Source: Pempheris klunzingeri (taxonomy: Eukaryota > Chordata > Actinopteri > Acropomatiformes > Pempheridae). Taken from it: a stretch of 64,000 bases of DNA. The position numbers and the translations under genes were made by a program. The notes under the pieces are model-generated. The model had not been told where the DNA came from. It did not search any database and saw only the letters and a list, made by a program, of their open reading frames with translations. Shown here piece by piece: positions 42,312 through 61,818 of the stretch (positions within the stretch are counted from its first letter, which is position 1; each line of letters opens with the position of its first letter). The stretch lies in contig NC_092020.1 of NCBI RefSeq assembly GCF_042242105.1, forward strand, positions 15,437,788 through 15,501,787. The letters are read 5' to 3'.

Positions 42312-43188
42312 TTTTTTTTAACTTTTAGTATTTAAGTGTATTACAGAAAACAAGACAAGAAAACAAGAAAAGGCTTCATCACATGTGATTTAGTTAGACT
42401 ACTTTTCTAACAGAGATCTAACAGTGTTTCCTCTGCCCTTTTCACCCCAGAACAACAACCCCCACGAGTGGCTGCAGGTTGACTTGGGGAAAGTGAAACG
42501 TATCACAGGGGTCGTAACCCAAGGAGCGCGATCGCTGCTGACCCAAATGATGGTGACGGAGTTCTCAGTTACCGTCAGTCATGATAAACACTCCTGGAGC
42601 AGTGTGTTGGAGGAGAACTCCCTAAGAGAAAAGGTACACTACACTCATATGAGGATTTCATCAGAGTGCTGCTAATTTGATCCACATTCCTGTCTGAGTC
42701 AGCTTCATGAATTGAGTCCATAAAAGTGTAATGACTAACATGGTCTTTACTCATTTCACTTAGTAAAGTAATCATTAATGCAGAAGACCTAATCTGTCTC
42801 ACAGTTTCCCTTACTGTTACACAGGTGGTTGAGTCACTTTATCAAATGAACCCTGTTAAAAATTCTTTTATATTATGCCTTCTGTTGAGGGCCTGCATAT
42901 AAGGATCTATGCCCTGTATCAAATCTGTAAATCGTGGCCCTCAGTGATAATTAATTACATGTAATCACCTCCCGAACTCCCCTCTTTTCTTTTTTTTAAA
43001 TTTTCTTTCTTTCGTCATCTTTCCTTCCTCAGATCTTCACAGCAAACAGCGACTCAGACGAAGAAGCTCTCACTGTTTTTGAGCCCCCTCTGTTCGGCCG
43101 CTACCTCCGTATCCACCCGCGGGGTTGGATCAACGACATCGCCCTGCGCCTGGAGGTCCTGGGCTGTGACACGCAGCAGGGGCTCTGA
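27055..43188 (+). CDS. f8: Coagulation factor VIII
   Basis: Twenty-seven coding exons join in one frame to 1671 aa. The precursor has a signal peptide (hydrophobic LLPLLLPLLCVSA, residues about 14-26), then A1, A2, a short B region, A3, C1 and C2 domains. Factor VIII circulates in plasma and, once cut by thrombin, is the cofactor of factor IXa in activating factor X on phospholipid. It is factor VIII rather than factor V because A3 reads FDCKTGAYYS and RHCVPPC, and the C domains carry NNPHEWLQVD and RYLRIHPRGW, all closest to factor VIII. Many exon sizes equal the human gene (123, 213, 210, 229, 183, 117, 72, 86, 145). Expected thrombin-type sites are Arg401, Arg761 and Arg1007. Exon lists are in the two chain entries that follow. 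Confidence 0.94.
28787..29200 (-). mobile_element. Probable solo LTR in f8 intron 3
   Basis: This 414-bp segment is flanked by TTAT at 28783-28786 and 29201-29204. On the minus strand it starts TGTTGTGATGG and ends AATGTGCA, so TG...CA. In that orientation it has a TATAAAA box (complement of 29083-29089) followed about 215 bases later by AATAAA (complement of 28867-28872) near the 3' end, the order expected of U3-R-U5. A (TG)n tract sits inside. The 4-bp duplication is short and could be chance, so this is less certain than the LTR at 13037-13876. Confidence 0.5.
30189..30219. repeat. (TC)n tract forming an f8 acceptor pyrimidine run
   Basis: About 31 bases of TC repeat end 8 bases before the acceptor of the f8 exon starting at 30228. 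They replace the normal polypyrimidine tract. Length change here could alter splicing efficiency. Confidence 0.9.
30643..30930. repeat. MITE-like element with inverted ends
   Basis: The left end reads TTAAAGGAGTGTTTCGCC, then the body TTCTTTCTGAGAGCTAGATG. The right part carries an inverted copy of the same end region, GGTATCAATCTTCTCATTC, and then a run ending near ATCCCAAATTT. I recognise the family as a very common teleost repeat that usually has TTAA at both ends. A CA microsatellite lies inside. Related copies are at 35375-35762, 41169-41310 and 17225-17285. Confidence 0.6.
32735..33165 (+). repeat. Dispersed repeat, copy 1
   Basis: The stretch with GGAAATATCTGGTTCTTTAG, TAAATACTCCACT and GGTAGTGTACAGT is repeated with moderate divergence at 63597-63900 in the same order and orientation. 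It has no coding capacity and lies in the f8 intron before the exon at 33671. It directly precedes a tRNA-related repeat at 33188. Confidence 0.65.
33188..33527 (+). repeat. Dispersed repeat with degenerate tRNA-like boxes, copy 2
   Basis: It begins GCGGCTGTGGCTCC and ends CAGTTCATTTACCAT, matching the reverse complement of 10051-10333 over its whole length. The A-box region survives better (GGTAGAGCGG) than the B-box. It is older than the first copy judging by divergence. Confidence 0.7.
34214..35067 (+). other. f8: f8 short B-domain exon
   Basis: This 854-bp exon corresponds to the 5' part of the giant human exon 14 (about 3.1 kb). It starts with the end of A2 (GEWEISAFDG), passes an acidic Asp-Tyr segment (DDDDISDYIDQ) and reaches LQPRGRRSQN, the likely thrombin site at Arg761. 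The B region is then only about 220-240 residues. It has ten N-glycosylation sequons (such as NHT, NAT, NWT, NRT, NFT) and a furin-type RQRR at residues 857-860. It closes with the acidic a3 segment LEYDDYTRE, likely for von Willebrand factor binding. The mammalian B domain is also fast-evolving and heavily glycosylated, so poor sequence conservation is expected. Confidence 0.85.
35375..35762. repeat. MITE-like element with inverted ends, second copy
   Basis: It opens near TTTAAAAGAACTGAGAAG and GTCACTGAGAAGATGAAC and closes with the inverted motif TTATCAATCTTCTCATCG, then CTCTCACCAAGAAACC and TTTCCCAAAATTTCCC. The middle includes AAGAGTGGAAGCAGG and ACAAACAGCTAGCC, shared with the copies at 30643 and 41169. 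It lies in the f8 intron that starts with the GC donor. Confidence 0.6.
40803..40836. repeat. (TG)n tract at an f8 acceptor
   Basis: About 34 bases of TG repeat end 5 bases before the acceptor of the C2-domain exon starting at 40842. The tract takes the place of a normal pyrimidine run, an arrangement like CFTR exon 9 where TG repeat length affects exon inclusion. Confidence 0.9.
41169..41310 (+). repeat. MITE-like element, 5' part only
   Basis: The segment with CATTTGGGCAAATATG, GAGAGTTAGATAAGAAGATAG and AAGACCAGAAGCAGAGGG matches the family at 30643-30930 and 35375-35762. The right inverted end is not seen. Confidence 0.55.
42254..42320. repeat. (AT)n followed by a poly-T run
   Basis: About 40 bases of AT repeat pass into about 26 T residues in the f8 intron before the exon at 42451. 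This combination is prone to slippage and assembly error. Confidence 0.95.
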
Positions 43189-46100
43189 CCCCACCCGGCT
43201 AAACTCGCCTAGCACATGCAGCAACATTTTAGTCGCATATTGTATCCTGGGTTCATCTTGTTGTTGTAACTTTGGCAAGCGATAAAATATGTTATTTTGT
43301 TACTCAGAGCACTTATTAAATTATATATTACATGTAACTGTTTCTATAAGAGAAGCTATTTGTTCTGTGGCCACAGCTTTGTTTACCTTTGCACCTTTTT
43401 CACCACATGGAATTTGGTCATTTAATGCAGAAAATTACTGTCCCAATCGTTGTCTTTGTTTAGTGAAGAATCATGTTTGATGTAATGTTTGAAAGCATAG
43501 TTGATATTAAGAAAACATATTTTAAGATGTCAGTTTAAACGGGTCCATAGTATTTAAAACACAGCTGAGCTCCACAGTATATGCTTCACCTTGTCAGTAC
43601 ACAGCTGTGTGAACTACAGAGCAAACTTTTTGAATGTAAGTGTGTGTGAATATTTCAGATGGATGTATAAAGTTTGGTTGGTGTATATTTTTTGAAAAGT
43701 TTGTATTAATGTATTTTTCTGCTTTGTTAGAGTTTATATGAATGATGAATATTGAAGGGTTTCGCTGGCATTTATTTCAAACAAATTCAAACAATTTTGA
43801 GCAAACTGGGTGGGTGTTTGAACATGAACACATATCACTTCCAAGCAACGATAAACAGTTCTTGTTGCACTCTTAAAATGCCCAGTCCTTCATTGTTTTT
43901 GTTTTCTTCTTTCTTTCTTTCCAGCACATTATCTCTGCTCTTTCTTGGTTCCATCTGTCTTCAGTCCAAATTGTTCCTGAACTGTTATTGTGGCTTATCC
44001 TTCTCCACCAGGCCCTCCCCACAGAAACAATGAGCGACTCTGCTCCAACATTGTTCTGTTACGAGTTAAAATCCGCAGCTGTGTTAAACAGGGGAAAAAC
44101 AAGTACGTTCACAGAGGAGGATGAAATGATGAGGTGACTGGAGGGGAAACAGTAAAAACAACAAGGTGTGTGCATGCTTGTCTCTGAGTTGTATATTTTG
44201 GGCCTGACTGTGTGAAACATGAGCAGCACGTTTGTGGGTCCAACCAAATCTTTATCACCTCACTATCAGCAGAGGAAGTTTCCAGGCAGGGGTGTGTGTT
44301 TCGTTTGGAGGACAAAGTCATACCGGACAGGACATGCGTTGGCAGAGACATGGCAGCAGCACAATATGTCCGGCTGTCAAATCTTATCTCTCTGAAAACA
44401 ATAACACACTGTCCGTACTCTCAGCAACAGACAGAGCACCTGTATATCTGCAGCTGCACAATAGTTAACATACAACATCTGGACCAAACGAAACAGAGGT
44501 GAGCGGAGGTCATGGCCTGCTGCCCAGGTAGGATTATCTGTCGGCCGCTCGGATTGTGTTTGCAGCGTGTGAACGAAGCTACAATAAACACAATCATATA
44601 CAGTGGAGAGTGGACACAGGTGGGCTGCATAAGAGGCTTTAACATGATTTACTTATTAAATTCAAATTTTATGTATACTCATGTGCATCAGGTTTTAATC
44701 TTCTAACTTCACGGGAGCCTGGTTTAAGTTTGTTCTTGAAAATCAACCTGCAGAGATACAAAAAAAAATGCTTGAGACAGTAAATCCAACAGAGAGAAGA
44801 GCTATGTTGGCTATTTTTTTTTATAAATATACAATTTTGGGAAAATACTGAAAATGCTTTTCAGAGTTTAACTTCAAACTGCTTCTTTTGTTTGACCAAC
44901 AGTCCAAAATCCCCAAAGTATTCTGCTAACAATCATATGAAACAAAGAAAAGCTGTAAATAGATTATCAGGGTTGATATTCATGCTGATGTGTTTATGGG
45001 AAACTCAGACATCTAAGGTTTAATGAGCTGTCTGTCGAACATCAACCTTTGTAAAGTACCAAACTTAGTTTCTTTTCTCAAGATCCACTGTGCAATATTT
45101 GCCCGTCTCAAGTTAGTCTCAAATGCTTACAAACTCAGACTGGGCTCAAAGTATCAAAAAATAATGGTTGGAAGAAAGGAACTAAATCTGTGAACGTGGA
45201 AGTACATTTTTGGGGTTAATGGGCTAATCGACCACAAAGGTCCTTCAAAGAATGAACTCTTCTTCTTTTATCTTCTTCTTTCAGTTTGAAGCAGTCCAGA
45301 AGCCCACACCTGCTATTACCAATGAAGACAAATTTCTGAAAATATGTATGGATGTGTTACAGACATTTATTCATTCAAGGAATATTTTTACAAGCCATGC
45401 AGTGTGAGATGTTCATCACAGACTTCACTGATTATGTTGAATATACCTATCCACTCTTGGGAAAATAATTTCTAACAGATTGTACAAGAACAATCTGTGA
45501 TCTTCAGATTCTCTTAGTGAATGATTGCAACACTTCCCCTGTCACAGCCAGCTAATATGCAACAACAATTCAGAAAATCTACTTCTCTGTTGGCAGATCA
45601 GTGAGGAAGTGCAGGAAAGAAAACAGAGTGACACAACAGAAAAAATGACCACAGTTTTATCACCCTCTCTTACATCACTTCCTTGCCTTGGTCCTGCTGC
45701 CCCAGAGCACCCAGAGGCCCCTGGCAGTAAGATAACACAAACCAGAAGAAGAGCTTACCTACCCTTCTTCTTTTTCTTCTTCTTCTGCTTCTTCTGCTTT
45801 ACAATAGTATCCATTGGCACAACAATATTCTGTACACATGAGGAATAATTTTCACTGTCATATCAAAAATATTTCATTTTTTATTTAATTTTTTTGATAT
45901 GACAGAAAATGTTAAAACCTGTGAAAATCCGTATACTGAAGCAATGGACTGTTCACCATTTGTTTAAACATTTGTGCATGTGAGGGTCACATTTGTTACA
46001 CACTTGTTTTGGTCTGAGCTGCTGGTACATCTAGTGATTGTGAATCTGACGTACACAACCTTTGACTTCCACTCAGGGAGTCACTAGTGACTGTCACAGC

Positions 46101-48330
46101 TGTCCATTCGTGACATGAATCACGTAGTAGTTTGTCAGCCTGAGACAGTGTGATGTCTAGTTACTGAGAAATTGAACCAGTGTTCTCTGTAGCAGTTTCT
46201 TTTTTCCTTTTCTAGTTAATATTTTAAGATTAACTCGGCAGAATTATTCAGTTGTGTCTTGGCCACACAAGGAGATTCTTTTTTCTACACTATGTTGTTT
46301 TATTGATGAAATAAAAATAGTCAAAACATTTGTTTGGTGATGGTTAAGGGTCACGCTCAGCGGTACGTTGGTATTCTCTGGTTATAGTATACGTACATTG
46401 TATGGTCAACTCCCACAAGTTTCTACTGTGAAGACACAAGTTAAGATGGAAAAATTCCTGAAAGTAACATTTCACCAAACATTAGGTTATTGCATTACAT
46501 AAGTTATCACATTATGTGGTAGGTATGTGGAGGTGCCTATCATATCATTTAAGGGTATGTTTAAAAATTGCAGTGCCAGTGTGGAGTGTAACACAAGATG
46601 GATGTTCAGTGATCCTCTAATTTCAATTTCTATCTTATTGTAGCTGTGCAGATTCAGTGATCCAGATCAGCCAGACTTTCTATGACCCTCTGGGCAAAGT
46701 AAAACAGTTCATAATAATCAAATATATTTATCTCCTAAGCCAGCATGGGGAAAAATTATGTATTTGCATGATTATTTATTTGGATTGTCCTTTTCTCATG
46801 TTACAATAATAATATGTTACTTTAATTACTCTGTAAATGTTTTGATGCCTAATAAATGCTCTTTTTAAGAAGTCCTTAATAATTAACACCCAAACAATGA
46901 CATCATTATTTCATTGCTGTACCCTGAAGGGTTTCTTATGCAGCTATGTAAATCTCTGCAAACATGTAGACATACAGCATATTCTAAACTGAAACTTTAT
47001 GATCTCAAAGCCTGGGACGTTTTGTAGACGTCTAGATCAAAGAAGTGAGGGAGGGAGGACACCTACTGGACAATCTATAGTGTCACATTAGTCAGTACAT
47101 TCAAACTGGTTTCCTGCACTGTTTGGAGACGCCTATTGGCCAGCATGCAGGCTCATAAATACATAGCATGATGGCACAAGTCCACATTAGTACAATACAA
47201 GAATGTATTAATACAAGCCATTGCGTTTATCCCAAAATAATGAATGATGAATAGACAAAGGTTAATCCATGTTAACTTTTCACCCTCTAATAAAATACCT
47301 CTGCCTATTGTGACTCCACACACATCTCATGACTCTATTGTTATTTCACTTAATTTAATTCTTACTTTTTAATGGTTTTAATTCACATCTTATTAATTTT
47401 ACTGATAGGTTCCTGGTCTTAATCATCCTCATTTTCACTCCTGCTTATTAATGACTTTAACTCACGTGTGTTATTATACATGTGTCTGTTTTGATTGTGT
47501 TCACTTATGTCTGATGTTTTCTCACTCTCCACAGTGCTGTGCAGCACATTGAGCTCCCACCTGGACTAAAATGCTCACTACAAATTCAGTTTTGCTTGCT
47601 AACAAAACTATGCAATGCACATACAACAGAAGCTTCATTTTGTATTAGAGATCTACAAAGCTTGATAATCCCGGATGATCGTAGAATATTAAAAACCCAT
47701 CGTTCAAAATAAGAATTATGTTAGACCAGTAGAACTGTCTTGTGGCTTAATAGAGCAGTTTATGTTGAATTTGAGACAGACGTTTTTGTATGTGTCCCTA
47801 GTTAAGGATCGCTCTTGCTGCTTTCTATTGAAAAAAGCTAATATGGTCCCAGGCATCAAGGCTGAACAAATGATTTATTCTTTGCCTTTGAGACACATAA
47901 ACAATGGATCCCTGTGTGAATGTTAACAGCTCTGCTGCTTGGAACTAATTTAGTGTAATCACTAAGCGTGATCTTTAAGGTTCAGCATGATTAGCTTTCT
48001 AGCAGTGAGATACTGAGGTTAAACAGGGGACTGGGGAGTCAGGGGAGGACTTAATGCCTGAATGAACTCAGCCATGTTGCTGTGGTGATAATGAACAGAT
48101 CACACTTGGAGACACATTCAGCATGTCCCTAAACTGCAGCAGAGTATTGCGTCCCTCTCTGCGTTTGACTCACCATGTGTTTATGAATTCAATAAGGTCT
48201 GGGGTTAATCTCTAGCATGATTGCACGTCAAGAACACCTGAGCGCCTGCAGCGCCTGATGTGGATGTGGAGCAGTTCAGGACTGAAAGCACACAGCCAAC
48301 AAAAGAGTGACTGATAGGGACAGCATGAGA
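43189..48330. other. f8 3' region and intergenic space
   Basis: No coding sequence is supported. The f8 3' UTR must lie at its left end. Candidate plus-strand polyadenylation signals are ATTAAA at 43315-43320 and AATAAA at 44583-44588; neither stands out. The open frame at 45525-45848 is driven by a CTTCTT-rich run and has no family resemblance. An imperfect hairpin at 45848-45910 and a 14-bp palindrome, AGTCACTAGTGACT, at 46079-46092 are the only structures noted. Confidence 0.5.
45848..45910. repeat. Imperfect inverted repeat (hairpin)
   Basis: The left arm 45848-45869 (ATTTTCACTGTCATATCAAAAA) and right arm 45891-45910 (TTTTTGATATGACAGAAAAT) pair over 20 bp with one 2-base bulge, around a 21-base AT-rich loop. 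The size resembles a small hairpin precursor or MITE remnant; neither is demonstrated. Confidence 0.75.
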
Positions 48331-51300
48331 TGTTTTCATATTACATCTTTATTGTTGGTTTAATAGAAAAAATGTGTCTCTTTTGATACAGATTCAAAAT
48401 TACTTAGACAAAAACACAAAAATTACATACATTTTTTTTTCTAGCAGCATTACTTAATTTCAAATCTTGTGGCGTCACTGGCCTTGTTAGAACATTTTGT
48501 AAAATGACTAAAACAGAAATATGTATTTATATAAAAAGAAGGTAAAGCTTGTGCAGGAAGGACAGAGGCTGACAGCTGTAAGAAGTGAAGAGAGGCAACA
48601 GAGGTTTAACTGCAGCAACCTTACTGGAGGTTAGAGAAGGAAAGTTAAGCAGAGCCCCGCACTGAAATCTTACTCATATTTCAACATGTAAGGCTGTGGA
48701 AAGGCCTGGGCCAAGTGTTGTCCGGGGGCCATAAAGAGATATAAATGAGAATAAATCACCAGAAAAAGCTGGAGTATTTTTAGCTATGAAAACATGATGC
48801 CTACAGTCAAGATAATGAAAACTATGCATGAATAACAAAGAGTTTCTGGAGCATATGGGCCATATAAAGGCTTACACATTATTCAGGTGTGACTAGAAGT
48901 AATAACAAATTCCTCCCCACACTTTTAAAGTTATGACTGGCCTGCAACTGCATTGATGTTTGAAGTTTTTTTTTGCTGGAAGTGGTCCACGGAATGGTTT
49001 GAGGTGTAGACTTTGCAAATCATGGCTCAGCTTAATGATATATAGACCTTCTGCTATCCTGTTTCAAATATTGTTTGTACGGTTTCAGGCGAAAGGAAAG
49101 CTCAGCAGTTAAACAGCAAGCAGAGATTGTCAGAGGGGCAGAAAAATGGCACATCGCAGAGTAGAATAACAAGTTTCAATATTGCAATAGTTTGTACTGA
49201 CTTCAAAATCAGGTGGTTTTTTTTTTTTGTCAGAGGAAAAGCCGAATGAGGTGAAACTGAGAGACCAGGTTGTGTCCTGGTGACTGACTGATAGATGTCA
49301 GCAGTAAATTCACGCAGAATGCTAAATGAAATGAAGCCATATTTGAATAAAATTACATATTAACCATTCTGACTTTCGTTAATTTGGCCTGTTTTGCTTA
49401 AGTTCTTGAAGAATGTAAAACTTGAGAGACCAAATAGTGCCTGCGAGCTTGATCTTCTTGCGTGCTGAATGTGCCTCTCTGTCAGTTCTGACCTGCATCC
49501 TGCATGCCACAGGCAAGCACCAGTAGACCATCAGGGAAACTCAAAAACATTGTAATTATTGAAATAAAATATTAACATTGAGTAAAACATGTTGGTAATT
49601 TATAGTTCAGGTAAGGGGCTCTACTGTAGGTATACGCTGTTCCTGAATTTACTGCAGGCTACAGCTCTGAGTGCTACAGGAGACAAATGCAAACTTGGAA
49701 GTCCAAGTAAACATTCATCGTTTAGAGTTTGACATGTCCAGACTTCAGAAAGTGAAGCGTTCACAGGAAGTGGCCTGCGAGCCTAGCGATGCTGCATAGA
49801 CGTAAAGACTTTGGCAAGCCAAACACTGGTTCAGCACACACCATGCGACCATCCGGATGCACTGTCATTCTTCATTCAATCATTCAGCTCCTTCACTTTC
49901 ATATATTATTTCAAATCTGAACAGACACACGAACTCAACAGTTCTTCTTTTGCCAGTAGTCATTGAAATGTATCACAAAAAACACCAACAAATAAAAATC
50001 AATTATTAAAAACAAACTAACACAATAAAAAGTTAATTAAAAACCATTATAAAGTATATGAAGTACATATGTTTATACTTGTCAGTTTTCTATTAAAAAT
50101 GAATACTCAGCTGGTCCTGACCAGATACTCTGTGATTCAGGTGAAATCAAGTTCAGAAAGATCTAGGATTGACAATCACAAGACTGAAAGCAAAAACAGA
50201 AAAATAATGAATAAAAGTCTTGTTAACATCTGAAAGATTCACTACAGAAGTTACTGCTCTCGACTCAGACGTCTTGCTTTTAGTCCTTATCTCCTCTTCA
50301 AAAATATGTTTTAGAAAAAAGCAGTGATGTAAAGCGGCTAGCTAACAAGGTGACACCATATTCAACACAAAAAAGTGGGGAAAAAATCATCATTTCACAG
50401 TCAAAAAAAGACAAAACTTAACAACTCTAGTAAATTTTGTTGAGACGGATACGTTTTTTTGTGCATAGAAACACAATCAGCATTTTGCCAATGCTGTTCA
50501 GCAAAAAGCTGAGTTCCTCCAACATGGCCGCCAGAGGGTAAATCCTCTGTAGTAGCTTTCACTCACTTATTCGTTTGCCAGATTGTGTGACATTAGCGAC
50601 ACTGGCCTCTAGTTTGACAGCAGTAAACTAGTGCAACTTTTAAGTAACACTCGGCACTGTTTTTTTCAGTGGAGCAGTAACATTATTTCAAGTTAGTGCT
50701 GTGCAAAGCAGCAAAACATTAAGGTATCTAATTTTTCATTTTTCATGCAGTTCTACACTTTTGTAGAAAGCATCTCCTGCAACCTTCATAACAAAAAATA
50801 AATAAATGCATTTCACAGTTATTAGGCGGAAGGATACTGATTCGCTTAAATAAATCACTTTTGAACAAAATACCAAAAACGTAGTCACTTTGAAAGTGAT
50901 GAAGAGGTATTTCCTTGTTTTTTAAGATTGAATTGGACTCAGTGTTTTCAGTCAGATTTGTTTTGTTTGGTGGCTGATGAATCCCAAAATGGAACAGAGT
51001 GATCTGAAATAAGATTATTATGATACCAGTTAGCTTACATGGCTACAACGTGGACAGCTCACGCAGCTGAGACTTTTTAATTGCCACTTTTGTCCTCTAG
51101 CAGCTGCTGCAAAGAGTGACAACAACTTTGCACTGCCAATAAAATGTAACTTTATTTCAGTCAAACTAGAGGCCTATGTTTTTTCATGCTTTCAAACATA
51201 CTTTAACCATTACATGGGTCTCAGTTTCTTTAAGTTTAGTGTCTCTTTTATCTTTACTTAAGGACATTTGACATTTCTATAAGTGCATTGCTTTGATCAC

Positions 51301-53672
51301 AGACAGATAAATGAGGCTGTGATAAAGAGAAACTACCAAATGTGTAGGCAGAGGTAATGTAGCACAGGAATGATGTGGATCAAGAACAGCGGAACAAATG
51401 GGTATGAAGGCAAAATAAGGAGGAAGGGTACATTTGTAAAGTGATTATGCACCAATTGTTAGTTATAGGGAATGGAAGTTTGACATTTCCACAGTTTTGT
51501 GGTACCTAAACAGATGCTTATGATGTTTTGGAGGAAGCAAGGGTGATTAAAACAGGCATTTGGCGGCTTTGTGGCTCTGAGACCTGACTCAGATTGCAAC
51601 GACAATGAAGAATGGCAAAGTGTTCAACTGGATTGCTGAGGATTGATTGATTACTGAGGTATAGGTGTATGTTTTCCTATTCAGAACTGTTTGTCCTATA
51701 GCATTACCCCAAAAACTACACTCAGCAGTGAGGTTTGTGTAGCTCTTAGGCTCTGAAGTGTTGTAACACAGAAGCCGACTGAATAATGGCAGTGAAAGCA
51801 AAGACAGGGATTGACAGAAAGGAACACAACCTGATCATCAGGGCATTTCCTTCCTCACTGTGTACCAATTCCCCTCTCTGCTCCTCAGTTATGCATATAA
51901 CCAGAGTGTAACTCAAACAGTCAATTATTGCAGCTCTATTTCACATCTGTTCATTTAAGTCCATTGTTCAAGAGAATTTGTAATCTAAGAGTGCAGAGGT
52001 AAGTGGTCCAAATGGTTACGAAACATAACAAAACTTGTAAGACTGTCCTCTAGAAGGAATATTTCACTGAGGCAATGACGTTTTGCCTCATTACTGCAAC
52101 ACAGTGAGTGACGCCCTCATGACACAAAGCTAAACTAAAGCAGCAAATTGATTGGATTATCCGTGAGATGACCTGATAAGGTCTCAGGCCATTTGGCAGC
52201 TTTAATCTCAGTAGTCCGCTCTCATCGACAGATTGTAACATAGTAGTTTTCTATTACAGAACTGCCTCTGCTATCAAGGATGCCGCACAAACTCACACAC
52301 ACTCACACAGAGGAAAAGTTCAGTGAAACAGTACAAAATGCCTTTTCTGAATCTGACAAAAATCTATGTTACTAGCAGCTCTCAATCTCCCGTAAGAACT
52401 GCATGATTCCAACTCTTTCCACTTGAGTTTACAGTGTGCACACTACAAAAAACTATTGTCAATTATTTTTCAAAGCCGTAACAAACACGGTACTGTTTAT
52501 ATGGATTTGTCGGGCACCGTGCTAAAGCGTTAAAAGGCCAATAAAAACTGTAGAGCTGGACGATTGGAAAAAACGCTTAAAGTTAAGGCTGTACAGACTC
52601 ATGAGAAGACTTTGTATCAATTATAGAGTTGAGTTTCATTAATTCAGGCATGCAAAGCTCTCATAACTCAGCCCTACCGACTTCGCCTGCATACATTAAC
52701 CTGCCACAAGCTACAAAGTCTCTGACCTATATGAAAACTGCGAAAAATGTAACACTCAAGGGTTCATGGCATATGAATCAGTGGAATCAACAGCTGCCAC
52801 AAAAACACATCTGTCTCCCATGCAGGCAGGCTGGTAGAGCAGTTGAAGTCATGTCAAGTTTTTGGACCTTGGGTGTGAGTACAGTGTGCGGTTGAGTTGA
52901 GGTGATTGTGTCGGGTGGCTGATCTCTCAGAAGAACTGTCAGTTATCTTCTGTGACATTTACAACAGATTTTCTCTTGCAGCTGTCACAGCAGAAAAGCA
53001 GTGGACCAAAAAGCAAACCTGCAAATCTCTCTAGATGAGACTGTGTCTCAGCTACACAAACTAAATAAAATTAACTGTGTTAAAAAAATAGGTACTACAT
53101 TAAGAAAGTGTGAATTTATCCCTTCATTAACTCTTATTTTATGTCTCTTATTTTAACAGTGTGTTTATATGGAATCTAAAAACAAAGTATTTTTTACAGC
53201 TCCAAAAAGCTAAAGTAGCAAGATATATGCTGAGAAATCAGAAACTGTCAGTTAAAATCTCTTCATTTCTTTCCTCTTAGAGGTACGCATTACCACAGAG
53301 CCCCCACTGATGAAACAATCCTATTTGAGACTGTGTTGTGCTTATCGTCCTTGTGCATGTCCACAGTCCTACGCTGATACGCCTTCTCTTCGTCTTCTTC
53401 GCCCTTTTCGATTTCTCTCCACATGGAAATAGCAATTGAGAGTCAAGGAGGGTGAGGGAGTTCAAGGTCAGCCAACAGGAAGTCCATGGTTGAGAGCTCT
53501 GGTTGGGAGGAGGGCAATCTAAGGATGAGTAAATGTGCTGGTGGGCTGAATCCCTAGAGGAAAAGCAGAAGGACATTAAAATATATGAAGAAATAGGAGT
53601 GCATTTAAACACCACTAAGTGTATATGCATGATATGTATGTATGTATATATCTAACCTTTGTACAGTGCGAC
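48331..53672 (-). other. Possible long 3' UTR of the slc16a2-like gene
   Basis: This 5.3-kb stretch follows the transporter stop codon on the minus strand and has no convincing coding frames on either strand. A minus-strand AATAAA (complement of 48348-48353) is followed by a GT-rich stretch (complement of about 48290-48310), a good polyadenylation context. Vertebrate SLC16A2 messages often have long 3' UTRs. Use of this distal site is inference; nearer signals may exist. Confidence 0.35.

Positions 53673-61818
<8,146 letters not shown>

Larger units (their letters stand above)
35198..43188 (+). other. f8: f8 light-chain exons (A3-C1-C2)
   Basis: Exons: 35198-35340, 36241-36406, 36583-36822, 36989-37217, 37314-37496, 38096-38212, 39628-39699, 39910-39995, 40165-40332, 40587-40731, 40842-40996, 42451-42633, 43033-43188. 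A3 starts after MDLR-SGG (Arg1007) with YYIAAEEITWDYG. C1 starts near residue 1351 (CVMPLGMKSG) and C2 near residue 1508 (CSLPLGLSGK). Both are discoidin folds used for membrane binding. The protein ends LGCDTQQGL. The 35340/35341 junction uses a GC donor (CCCAG|GCAGGA); the others are GT-AG. The exon at 40165-40332 contains a 20-bp tandem duplication and is about 4 codons longer than the human counterpart. Confidence 0.9.

Noticed and set aside
27055..43188. Coagulation factor V as the identity of the A-domain gene
   Set aside because: A3 and C-domain blocks, the NNPHEWLQVD and RYLRIHPRGW motifs and the exon sizes fit factor VIII better than factor V.
45525..45848. 107-residue open frame downstream of f8
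   Set aside because: It has no family resemblance, a Phe/Cys run from a CTT repeat, and no promoter or splice support.
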